Shown: positions 1 to 4,589 of the stretch, in pieces | How positions within the stretch are numbered: the stretch's first letter is position 1 | Layout of the letters: each line of letters starts with the position of its first letter | Assembly: GCA_900539525.1 (NCBI GenBank) | Contig: UQCM01000098.1 | Location: 1 to 7,109, forward strand | DNA length: 7,109 nt | Reading direction: 5' to 3' | Origin: an uncultured Blautia sp. | Lineage (GTDB): Bacteria; Bacillota; Clostridia; Lachnospirales; Lachnospiraceae | Notes under the pieces: model-generated | The model's input: the letters and a program-made list of their open reading frames with translations, nothing else | Database searches by the model: none | Told to the model about the DNA's origin: nothing | Translations under genes and position numbers: made by a program

Positions 1-9
1 AAGAAATAT

Positions 10-35
10 GGCTCTGGGATATAAATCCCAGAGCC
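10..35. terminator. Strong hairpin, probable intrinsic terminator
   Basis: An 11-bp perfect stem (GGCTCTGGGAT at 10-20 with ATCCCAGAGCC at 25-35) closes a 4-nt loop. On the minus strand it is followed by a moderately T-rich stretch (CATATTTCTT), so it could end transcription of the minus-strand PLP enzyme gene downstream of its stop at 115. On the plus strand only a short GCTTTGTC follows. Direction is therefore uncertain. Confidence 0.6.
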
Positions 36-52
36 GCTTTGTCTACAGTCTG

Positions 53-79
53 AAGGCAGGGCGAAAAGCCCTGCCTTTT
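53..79 (+). terminator. Intrinsic terminator hairpin with T tract
   Basis: A 10-bp stem (AAGGCAGGGC at 53-62 with GCCCTGCCTT at 68-77) has a GAAAA loop, and the plus strand continues into TTTTC. This fits termination of a plus-strand gene lying left of the window, convergent with the PLP enzyme gene. On the minus strand the T tract is poor, but the stem may still act in both directions. Confidence 0.65.
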
Positions 80-114
80 CTCAGAAGATAATTAATCACT
101 CTCTCCAGGTCGCT

Positions 115-1278
115 TCAGTCAAAGAGTTCAGAAGGATTTTTATATCCGCTTGAGGTCAGTACCAGGAGTACCCGGCTTCCTTTTTGTATCTTTTCTTGTG
201 ATATGGCTTTTTTCAGGCAGTTGATCAGGATGGCTGAAGAGGTTTCCAGATAGAAACCATATTTTCCGCAGGCTTTCACGGCTTCTCTCATATCCTCGCC
301 AGGGGAGCTGACTGCGAAGCCTCCGCTATCCCTAAGAGCAAGCTCTGACTGGTAGGTAGCGGTGCTGCCGCCGATGGAAGGCGTCTGGGAGGAATCGCCG
401 GGGAATTTATCCTGATGCCTGTTTCGACCGTCGAGAATAAGCTCCAGCCGGGGAATGGGTTCCGCAGCTGCCAGCCTTGGCAAAGACGTAAGATAGCCCT
501 CATCCATCAGATCCTTAAAACCTTCGTAAATACCGTAGAGCAGATCTCCGCGGCAGGTGGGAATCATGATACAGTCCGGCAGTTTATCGCCAAATTCTTC
601 GTAGAGTTCGTAGGAGATAGTTTTGTAGCCCTGAATACCGAAAGGAGAGCTGCTGGTGGGTATATCCAGGAGATTAGTGGCGCAGTACCAGCCCTCATCC
701 ATGTGCGCTTTTTGATAGGAGAGCCTATCGGCAGAAGTCTCTGTCAGTATCATCTCGGCTCCGCAGGCGTCAGAGGCGTTTCTCCATGTTTTTGTGATAT
801 CCTTGCTGGAGACATTGACACAGCGCAGACCCTGAGCGGCAGCGTAGGCGGCCAGAGAGGCAGCCTCATTACCGCTGGAGGCACAGGTGATGGTAGAAAA
901 GCCTGCAGAGACGGCTCTGGCTACGATGAAAGGATTCATTCTGTCCTTGTGAGAGGCGGTGGGATTTTGAAACTCGTTTTTGGTATAGAGACCGCCAAGT
1001 TGCAGATCCTTTGCCAGGTCATTCAGAGAGAGAACCGGGGTGTTTCCTTCTCCCAGGTAAGGTGTATTTTTGTAAGGGAGAAACTGACTGTAGCGGTTCA
1101 GCCCTTTTTCATCAGAGAGAAATTGACGAGAACCTTCATATACAAAAGTAAGGCTGGCATTTTCCCCTTTCTTCAGACAGTGAGGACAGCCGTAAAAATA
1201 ATCGCCCACAGGATAAGTCTGCCCGCATTTCAGACAGCGCATTTCCTGAATTCGTGGATTTAAGATATAAGTTTTCAT
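115..1278 (-). CDS. Threonine-synthase-like PLP-dependent enzyme (fold type II)
   Basis: A 387-residue protein of the tryptophan-synthase-beta (fold type II) PLP family, closest in architecture to threonine synthase. The N-terminus carries a rubredoxin-like zinc knuckle, with cysteines at 15, 18, 31 and 34. The PLP lysine is K111 in NPTASHKDR (105-113), matching the NPTGSFKDR motif of threonine synthases. The phosphate/substrate loop is ASSGNEAAS (133-141). Near the C-terminus GGSTATYQSEL and YLETSSAI (343-350) match the conserved GGxxxAxY and EPxSA regions. A soluble cytoplasmic amino-acid enzyme is expected. The glycine-rich phosphate site usually read as PxGNGxN is PTCRGD here (240-245), so the true substrate may not be O-phosphohomoserine; cysteate-synthase-like or other beta-replacement or elimination chemistry is possible. 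GGAGG lies 7 nt before the ATG. The upstream region is occupied by a repeat element (1299-1485), so its promoter must lie in or beyond that repeat. The family call is firm, the substrate is not. Confidence 0.85.
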   Translation of the reverse strand: MKTYILNPRIQEMRCLKCGQTYPVGDYFYGCPHCLKKGENASLTFVYEGSRQFLSDEKGLNRYSQFLPYKNTPYLGEGNTPVLSLNDLAKDLQLGGLYTKNEFQNPTASHKDRMNPFIVARAVSAGFSTITCASSGNEAASLAAYAAAQGLRCVNVSSKDITKTWRNASDACGAEMILTETSADRLSYQKAHMDEGWYCATNLLDIPTSSSPFGIQGYKTISYELYEEFGDKLPDCIMIPTCRGDLLYGIYEGFKDLMDEGYLTSLPRLAAAEPIPRLELILDGRNRHQDKFPGDSSQTPSIGGSTATYQSELALRDSGGFAVSSPGEDMREAVKACGKYGFYLETSSAILINCLKKAISQEKIQKGSRVLLVLTSSGYKNPSELFD

Positions 1279-1318
1279 ATAGATTCCTCCATGTATTTGT
1301 AACTGTTCAGAACCATGC

Positions 1319-1377
1319 AGATTTATGAATATTTGCTGTGGGGAGATTGCTCACCAAAGGCAAATATTCATAAATCT
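1319..1377. repeat. Long AT-rich inverted repeat (18-bp perfect arms)
   Basis: Arm one is 1319-1336 (AGATTTATGAATATTTGC) and arm two, its exact reverse complement, is 1360-1377. The 23-nt centre has a second helix: TGG (1339-1341) pairs with CCA (1354-1356) and GAG (1343-1345) with CTC (1350-1352) around an ATTG loop, separated by one mismatch. As RNA it would be a nearly continuous rod of about 24 bp in the 5' leader of the minus-strand PLP gene. There is no T tract, so it is not a standard terminator. It could be a transposition end structure or a transcript-stabilising or processing element. Confidence 0.8.
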
Positions 1378-1396
1378 ATATGATGGGAGCCATATA

Positions 1397-1432
1397 ATGA
1401 GCAAAAGAAAAGCCCAGGAGAGCCCTACATGA
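1397..1432 (+). CDS. Possible 11-codon leader ORF inside the repeat
   Basis: The frame reads MSKRKAQESPT and is preceded by GGGAG (1385-1389) at 7 nt. Its stop overlaps the next small ORF as ATGA (TGA at 1430-1432, ATG at 1429-1431), an arrangement typical of translational coupling. The first codons ATGAGCAAAAGAAAAGCC are nearly identical to the start of the next ORF, so the two look like a degenerate tandem duplication. No family is known to me. It may be chance within a repeat. Confidence 0.2.
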   Translation: MSKRKAQESPT

Positions 1433-1479
1433 ACAAAAGAAAAGCCTCGCAGAGGCGATTTTGCGAATGGACTCTGAAC
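1426..1479 (+). repeat. 54-nt dispersed repeat, copy A
   Basis: This stretch matches 7054-7107 at 51 of 54 positions without gaps. It contains the hairpin GCCTC (1444-1448) / GAGGC (1452-1456) followed by GATTTTG, and runs into the terminal motif TCTGAACAGTTAC. It forms the right-hand part of the MITE-like element. Confidence 0.85.
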
Positions 1480-1497
1480 AGTTACGCTATTTTTTAA
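1429..1497 (+). CDS. Small ORF, 22 codons, conserved in both repeat copies
   Basis: The peptide begins MNKRKASQRRFCEWTLN and then continues SYAIF. It has AGGAG (1416-1420) 8 nt before the ATG. The second repeat copy (from 7057) encodes the same first 17 residues except serine for asparagine at position 2. The other two base differences between copies are synonymous (AGA/AGG and TGC/TGT). That is suggestive of a translated frame but rests on only three differences. The peptide is basic with one tryptophan and one cysteine. Function unknown; it may equally be a by-product of a structured repeat. Confidence 0.3.
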   Translation: MNKRKASQRRFCEWTLNSYAIF

Positions 1498-1698
1498 AAT
1501 GTACCATAGGACAGGAAAGTCCACAAGCCTGGAAGGGGGATATAAAAAGTAATACGGAAGTAGATAAGTTACTTTTCACACGTCAGCCAGTTCGAGGTGT
1601 TTGTTTGTGGGTGGAGCGAAGGGAAAGTCCAGAAAACCCGAGAGTAGAAGTGTGATATGATGCAGCATACATTCTGTCTGTGCATGGCGAAGCGTGTT

Positions 1699-1725
1699 AT
1701 TACTGTTCACGGAGTAAACAGTAAT
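1699..1725. repeat. Palindrome ATTACTGTTCAC / GTAAACAGTAAT
   Basis: Twelve-nt arms (1699-1710 and 1714-1725) pair with one C·A mismatch around a GGA triloop. The sequence resembles the terminal motif of the neighbouring repeat family (GTAACTGTTCAGA), as both contain ACTGTTCA. There is no T tract, so it is probably a REP-like or repeat-derived palindrome rather than a terminator. Confidence 0.55.
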
Positions 1726-1930
1726 GTGAATAATAGAAAAAGGAAGATTATCCGGGGCATAGGGATAAAATAAAGTTAAAAACGGGGAAAAAACGCTTAA
1801 AACCGTGATTAAATTTTTTTGAGAAAACATCCGCGGGGGAGGCTTGTGGAAAAATAAGAAACCTGATAAGCTAATACCATCAAACAAAAGAAGCCCATTA
1901 TAAACCTTAAAACAAATACAACATCAAAGG

Positions 1931-1959
1931 ATGAGAGCCGGCAGAAATGCCGGCTTCAT
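1931..1959 (+). terminator. GC-rich hairpin with GAAA tetraloop, terminator-like
   Basis: AGCCGGCA (1936-1943) pairs perfectly with TGCCGGCT (1948-1955) around a GAAA (GNRA) loop. ATGA (1931-1934) pairs with TCAT (1956-1959) after a one-base bulge. Only a weak T-rich tail (GCTTTCTTC) follows on the plus strand. No plus-strand gene ends just upstream, so it may be the relic terminator of a lost gene. Confidence 0.5.
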
Positions 1960-2071
1960 GCTTTCTTCGGATAAAACAATTGAAGTGGCGTACCGGGTTT
2001 ATAACAGTTATCGTGCCCATGTTTTGAATACATTGAAGGCGACAAGGAACAGCTGTCTAAATATTCAGTAA
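1958..2071 (+). CDS. Weak 37-codon ORF, possibly a gene remnant
   Basis: The frame contains VAYRVYNSYRAHVLNTLKAT, which reads like ordinary amphipathic protein sequence, and it ends in TAA at 2069-2071. It has no ribosome binding site and its ATG lies inside the 1931-1959 hairpin. I do not recognise a family. It could be a decayed coding fragment or chance. Confidence 0.15.
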   Translation: MLSSDKTIEVAYRVYNSYRAHVLNTLKATRNSCLNIQ

Positions 2072-2105
2072 CCCGGCAATATCAGAAAAGTTGATAATTC
2101 AGGTT

Positions 2106-2134
2106 TATAAATCCACATGGCTCTGAACAGTTAC
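2106..2134 (+). repeat. Solo end of the dispersed repeat family
   Basis: This 29-nt stretch matches the reverse complement of the MITE-like left end (1299-1327) at 25 of 29 positions. All four differences are transitions, and TCTGAACAGTTAC (2122-2134) is exact. The rest of the element is not visible here, so this is a solo terminus or a decayed copy. It lies immediately upstream of the AAA gene promoter. Confidence 0.7.
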
Positions 2135-2143
2135 ATCACATAC

Positions 2144-2172
2144 TTGATTCCGATTTTGCTTCATGATAAGAT
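2144..2172 (+). promoter_or_regulatory. Putative promoter of the AAA-ATPase gene
   Basis: TTGATT (2144-2149) and TAAGAT (2167-2172) are spaced by exactly 17 nt. Transcription would start near 2179, leaving a short leader with the Shine-Dalgarno GAAGGGGG (2192-2199). This placement excludes the upstream in-frame ATGs at 2117 and 2171 as usable starts. Confidence 0.5.
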
Positions 2173-2206
2173 GCGCATAAAGAAGCCGGATGAAGGGGGT
2201 GCTGAT

Positions 2207-3910
2207 ATGGTTCACAAACCACTACCGATTGGAATCGATAATTTTGAAAAGCTGGTGACCAGGGGATATTACTATATTGATAAAACGATGCTGATCAAAG
2301 AGCTCCTGGATCAGAAGGGGGATGTGAATCTTATTACCCGTCCGCGGCGCTTCGGGAAGACGCTGAATATGAGCATGCTGCAGTATTTTTTTGAGGATGC
2401 AAGGGATGACAGGGGTGGAAAGAAGGACAATTCCTGTCTGTTTGACGGACTCCGGATCATGGAGGAGGGAGAGCAGTATTTGTCTCATATGGGGCAGTAT
2501 CCGGTGATTAATCTGACACTTAAGGGAGGAAAACAGCCGGATTTCGAGCTGGCTTATGCCATGCTTAAGAGACAGATTGCGAATGAGTATAAGCGGCACA
2601 GGTTTGTTTTGCAGGGAGATCTCTTAGAGGAAGACCGTCAGCGTTACTATGAGATTATGGTTGAGAAGGCAGGGCGGGAAGCGTATATAGATTCTCTGCA
2701 GTTTTTGTCCCAGTGTCTGGAAAAGTATTATGGCAAAAAAGCCATTATTCTGATTGATGAATATGACGTTCCATTGGAAAATGCATATATGTGTGGATTC
2801 TATGAGGAAATGTCTGCATTTATCTGCTCTTTGTTTGAGTCATCTCTCAAGACCAACAGCAGTCTGGAATTTGGCGCGATCACCGGATGCCTGAGAATCT
2901 CAAAGGAATCTATTTTTACTGGAATGAACAACTTAAAGATCCTGTCTGTTTTGAGTAAACAGTATGACGAGTATTTTGGTTTTTCAGATGACGAGGTGGA
3001 AAAGCTTTGTGTAGATTACGGTATGCAGGACAGGTTTGAGACTTTCAAGGAGTGGTATGACGGATACCTGTTTGGAAACGCCAATGTATATAACCCGTGG
3101 AGTGTCATGCAGTACATGGATGATTTGTGTGCAGATGCAAACCAGTATCCGGGGGCTTATTGGGCCAACACCAGTTCCAATAGTATTGTGCGCACACTGA
3201 TCGAAATGGCAGATGAAGATACCAGGACCGAGATCGAAGAACTGATTGAAGGCAGGACCATAGAAAAGCCGATTCATGAGGATATTACCTATGATGAGGT
3301 ATATAAAACAATGGATCATCTGTGGAATTTTATGTTCTTTACCGGGTATTTCCGCAAGGCTGGTGAGAGGATGGATGAAAAAACAAAGCAGCTGTACGTG
3401 GAGCTTACCATACCAAATCAGGAAGTAAAATATATCTTCCGCACCAAAGTCCTTGGCTGGTTTGATGAAAAGGTAAAAGCCAGAGACCGTTCCGGATTGT
3501 TTTCGGCGCTTGTTCAGCTGGATGCAGAGACTGTGGAAAAAGAGATTGTAGATATGCTGTTGGAGACGATCAGTTTCAATGATGCATACGAAAGCTTTTA
3601 TCATGGATTTCTTGCGGGAATTCTGTCCGGCATGAAAGGGTATATTGTGAAGTCAAACCGGGAGGGGGGAACAGGGCAGAGCGATCTGCTTATAAAGCCG
3701 GTGACCAGAAGAAAGCCTGCCTATGTATTGGAGTTCAAGGTGGCAGAGAAGTTCAGCCAGCTGGATGGCAAGGCCGATGAGGCCCTGCAGCAGATCGAAG
3801 ACCGTGGATATGCGCAGGAATTAAAGGATGATGGTTACGCGACAGTATATCGATATGGAATTGCGTTTTGCGGAAAGGATTGTCTGGTGAAACTGTCAGA
3901 GGAATCTTAA
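2207..3910 (+). CDS. AAA-ATPase-like / PD-(D/E)XK nuclease-like protein
   Basis: A 567-residue protein of the family annotated as AAA-ATPase-like plus PDDEXK_9 (formerly DUF1703), often multicopy in gut anaerobes. It opens KPLPIGIDNFEKL with YYYIDKT (21-27). Walker A is RPRRFGKT (45-52), Walker B is ILIDEYD (181-187), and GAITGCLRIS (223-232) is the sensor-like strand. The family signature WYDGYLFG lies at 283-290 and NPWSV at 296-300. The C-terminal domain (about 455-567) shows nuclease-fold residues: D493 in QSDLLI, E509-x-K511 in LEFK and Q529 in QQI. Biological function is unproven; roles in mobile-element or defence contexts have been suggested for the fold. The frame is open to an ATG at 2117, but that ATG lies inside a repeat end and upstream of the likely promoter. 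The ATG at 2207 has GAAGGGGG 7 nt away and gives the family's usual N-terminus. The last 39 codons and terminator are duplicated downstream at 4686-4857. Confidence 0.88.
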   Translation: MVHKPLPIGIDNFEKLVTRGYYYIDKTMLIKELLDQKGDVNLITRPRRFGKTLNMSMLQYFFEDARDDRGGKKDNSCLFDGLRIMEEGEQYLSHMGQYPVINLTLKGGKQPDFELAYAMLKRQIANEYKRHRFVLQGDLLEEDRQRYYEIMVEKAGREAYIDSLQFLSQCLEKYYGKKAIILIDEYDVPLENAYMCGFYEEMSAFICSLFESSLKTNSSLEFGAITGCLRISKESIFTGMNNLKILSVLSKQYDEYFGFSDDEVEKLCVDYGMQDRFETFKEWYDGYLFGNANVYNPWSVMQYMDDLCADANQYPGAYWANTSSNSIVRTLIEMADEDTRTEIEELIEGRTIEKPIHEDITYDEVYKTMDHLWNFMFFTGYFRKAGERMDEKTKQLYVELTIPNQEVKYIFRTKVLGWFDEKVKARDRSGLFSALVQLDAETVEKEIVDMLLETISFNDAYESFYHGFLAGILSGMKGYIVKSNREGGTGQSDLLIKPVTRRKPAYVLEFKVAEKFSQLDGKADEALQQIEDRGYAQELKDDGYATVYRYGIAFCGKDCLVKLSEES

Positions 3911-3962
3911 GTCGCCATCCCTGCAGTCTGTAACTGCCGGGATGGCGGCTTAAGATATTTTT
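3793..3962 (+). repeat. 170-bp direct repeat, copy 1 (gene 3' end plus terminator)
   Basis: This region aligns without gaps to 4688-4857 (offset 895) with about eight mismatches, roughly 95 percent identity. It spans the last 39 codons of the AAA gene, its stop, the terminator hairpin and the T tract. Similarity stops abruptly at both ends. Confidence 0.9.
3908..3962 (+). terminator. Intrinsic terminator of the AAA-ATPase gene
   Basis: A long stem (3908-3921 with 3939-3952, including one T·G wobble) continues through GCAG/CTGC (3923-3926 / 3934-3937) after one mismatch and closes on a 7-nt loop. It is followed by TATTTTT (3956-3962). The stem includes the TAA stop codon itself, so termination is tightly coupled to the gene end. 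Confidence 0.9.
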
Positions 3963-4044
3963 GATAGAAATCCTTAAGTAAATGACATTGGGTGAACAGG
4001 AACTGATGAGGAAGGTTAATTTTAACATAATGCAAGCAAGAATT

Positions 4045-4067
4045 CTCCCACCTCTGCAGGTGGTGAG
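4045..4067 (+). repeat. Left-end subterminal hairpin of the IS200/IS605-type element
   Basis: CTC (4045-4047) and CCACCT (4048-4053) pair with AGGTGG (4058-4063) and GAG (4065-4067), with a single bulged T at 4064 and a CTGC loop. A bulged subterminal hairpin is the typical recognition structure for a HUH (Y1) transposase TnpA. Confidence 0.6.
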
Positions 4068-4108
4068 ATGAATTGCCAGATAGACATAACTCTATCAATA
4101 AATAGAAA

Positions 4109-4144
4109 AGAACACTTGTTCTGTGCCGCGGATAGTGCTATAAT
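4109..4144 (+). promoter_or_regulatory. Strong promoter with overlapping LexA-box-like dyad
   Basis: TTGTTC (4116-4121) and TATAAT (4139-4144) are spaced by 17 nt, giving a near-consensus sigma-A promoter. The -35 is embedded in the perfect dyad AGAACA-CT-TGTTCT (4109-4122), which contains GAAC-N4-GTTC, the core of the Gram-positive LexA (SOS) operator. Downstream are AAGGAGG (4163-4169) and an ATG at 4178, but that frame (MKEIRP) stops after six codons. LexA control is inference from the motif; the promoter call is stronger. Confidence 0.6.
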
Positions 4145-4177
4145 GTAATCAGTCGGAAACATAAGGAGGCTGATCAT

Positions 4178-4328
4178 ATGAAAGAAATACGTCCGTAACC
4201 GGACAAACAGATAGAAATGCCCGTATCCGGGCAAAAAACAATCGCGGGACACGCGAGGATAGCCTGCAGATACTTGGCTCATGAGGGTCATTGAACAGGA
4301 AGCTCCCACTTCAAAATCTTTGATTTAA
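4178..4328 (+). pseudogene. Remnant of tnpB (start region fused to C-terminal tail)
   Basis: From ATG 4178 the frame reads MKEIRP, a TAA at 4196, then continues open from 4199 to 4294 (for example MPVSGQKTIAGHARIACRYL and AHEGH) before TGA. The tail EQEAPTSKSLI lies in another frame (stop at 4326-4328). A single extra G around 4284-4287 would explain the switch. I infer an internally deleted and frameshifted TnpB gene. Whether the 4178 start belonged to tnpB or to another gene is not clear. Confidence 0.45.
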
Positions 4329-4346
4329 GTGGCGGGAGCAGGTCAC
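4187..4346 (+). ncRNA. Possible omega-RNA-like structured transcript
   Basis: Four hairpins follow in series: GTCCG-taac-CGGAC (4191-4204), TGCCCG-tatc-CGGGCA (4218-4233), TCGCG-ggaca-CGCGA (4242-4256) and the right-end hairpin (4302-4339). In TnpB systems the guide (omega) RNA derives from the tnpB 3' end and right end, and the guide is the flanking sequence just past the right end. Here that guide would be 4347 onward, which is abi sequence. Transcription could come from the promoter at 4116-4144. This is inference from structure and position. Confidence 0.35.
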
Positions 4347-4491
4347 AGGGTTCTTTATATCCATCGATGAGAGAATAATAGCTGATTTTTTGCAGAATGT
4401 TCTTGGCAAAATCAGAATCGCATATAGACAATTCTTTGTCGTTTTGTAGAAGATTTATCTGCTGCTCATAGGTTAAAAATGTTTGTGCCAT
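4288..4491 (-). pseudogene. Truncated Abi_2 / AbiF-type abortive infection gene
   Basis: The first 48 residues are typical of the Abi_2 (AbiD/AbiF) family N-terminus: MAQTFLTYEQQINLL, then ISYYSLIDGYKEP (36-48), matching the conserved TYEQQI...L and I(S/N)YY.L.GY pattern. Family members run to roughly 300 residues. Here the frame enters the inverted IS200/IS605 right end at codon 49 (4347) and stops at 4288, so the last 19 residues are insertion-derived. No continuation of the family is recognisable on the far side of the element. The start is supported by AAGGAAGGGG 9 nt upstream. The product would lack nearly all of the domain and is surely inactive. The small RNA just upstream (4516-4583) is the usual partner of AbiF genes. 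Confidence 0.7.
4302..4339 (+). repeat. Right-end hairpin of the IS200/IS605-type element
   Basis: GCTCCC-ACTT (4302-4311) pairs with AAGT (4327-4330) and GGGAGC (4334-4339), leaving a bulged GGC. Inside, AAATC (4314-4318) pairs with GATTT (4322-4326) around TTT. The element's end tetranucleotide TCAC follows at 4343-4346. Confidence 0.6.
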
Positions 4492-4515
4492 CTATCATTC
4501 CCCTTCCTTATAAAA

Positions 4516-4583
4516 GTAAAAAAGGAGCCCACGCATGGACTCCTTGGGCTACGGGCATCTCAAGTTTCCGCAGCACAACCACT
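4516..4583 (-). ncRNA. AbiF-type small RNA upstream of the abi fragment
   Basis: On the minus strand a consensus promoter (4590-4618) is followed by about 67 nt and then a terminator hairpin AAGGAG(4540-4545, minus)...CTCCTT with TTTTTT, before the Abi start at 4491. The RNA contains CUGCGG pairing with CCGUAG (4568-4573 with 4549-4554) around a 13-nt loop with AAACUUGAG. AGCCC (minus of 4546-4550) can alternatively pair with GGGCU inside the terminator, suggesting a pseudoknot or alternative fold. Order, size and position match the conserved AbiF RNA found upstream of Abi_2 genes, proposed to act as RNA antitoxin. All parts are intact although the protein gene is broken. Confidence 0.65.
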
Positions 4584-4589
4584 AAAGAT

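Larger units (their letters stand above)
1299..1485. mobile_element. MITE-like element, 187 bp, 13-bp terminal inverted repeats
   Basis: The left end GTAACTGTTCAGA (1299-1311) is the exact reverse complement of the right end TCTGAACAGTTAC (1473-1485). The interior has a long 18-bp-arm hairpin (1319-1377), two short overlapping ORFs (from 1397 and 1429) and a small GCCTC/GAGGC hairpin. Its parts recur in the window: the left end at 2106-2134 and the right-hand 54 nt at 7054-7107. No transposase is present, so this would be a non-autonomous repeat. I see no clear target-site duplication directly next to the TIRs, so the exact borders and the transposon interpretation remain open. It lies 20 bp upstream of the PLP enzyme start codon and may contribute that gene's promoter or leader. 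Confidence 0.55.
1486..2105. other. Gene-poor interval of about 620 bp
   Basis: No ORF here has a recognisable family, a good start site and coding-like composition together. The content is two hairpins (1699-1725 and 1931-1959), a weak 37-codon ORF (1958-2071), GGAC-AGGAAA-GTCC near 1510, and A/T-rich tracts (about 1730-1830). It reads like decayed or repeat-derived intergenic DNA between two members of the TCTGAACAGTTAC repeat family. Confidence 0.6.
4027..4346 (+). mobile_element. Internally deleted IS200/IS605-type (TnpB) element
   Basis: The element has subterminal hairpins at both ends, as in IS200/IS605 elements: left CTC-CCACCT / AGGTGG-t-GAG (4045-4067) and right GCTCCC-ACTT / AAGT-ggc-GGGAGC (4302-4339). 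The right hairpin overlaps a frame encoding EQEAPTSKSLI then a stop (4293-4328), which I recognise as a common TnpB C-terminal tail. A full tnpB (usually about 1.1-1.3 kb) does not fit, so only the ends remain. The right border is set at TCAC (4343-4346), where the abi reading frame begins. The left border is approximate. IS200/IS605 elements insert without target duplication, so none is expected. Confidence 0.6.

Noticed and set aside
415..1263. 282-codon plus-strand ORF opposite the PLP enzyme
   Set aside because: Antisense shadow of a gene with complete family motifs and a good SD.
1319..1377. T-box or amino-acid riboswitch for the PLP enzyme gene
   Set aside because: No T-box sequence, specifier loop or terminator/antiterminator pair; the structure is a simple long inverted repeat belonging to a dispersed element.
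1299..1485. CRISPR array
   Set aside because: The repeats are inverted or scattered far apart, with no regular direct repeat-spacer pattern.
1500..1640. Possible RNase P or other structured RNA because of GGAAAGTCC motifs
   Set aside because: GGAAAGTCC occurs twice, but the surrounding conserved regions of bacterial RNase P are not present.
1461..1655. 64-codon plus-strand ORF starting at TTG
   Set aside because: It lacks a ribosome binding site, starts inside the repeat, has no recognisable family, and overlaps the better-supported small frame from 1429 in another frame.
1576..1887. 103-codon minus-strand ORF
   Set aside because: Phenylalanine- and proline-rich composition from reading A-rich plus-strand DNA; no ribosome binding site and no family resemblance.
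3753..4309. Three minus-strand ORFs of 63-95 codons over the AAA gene end and IS remnant
   Set aside because: They run through terminator and insertion-element hairpins, have no ribosome binding sites and match no family I know. A reading such as HYVKINLPHQF near 4000 was considered as an Abi C-terminal remnant but does not convincingly match.
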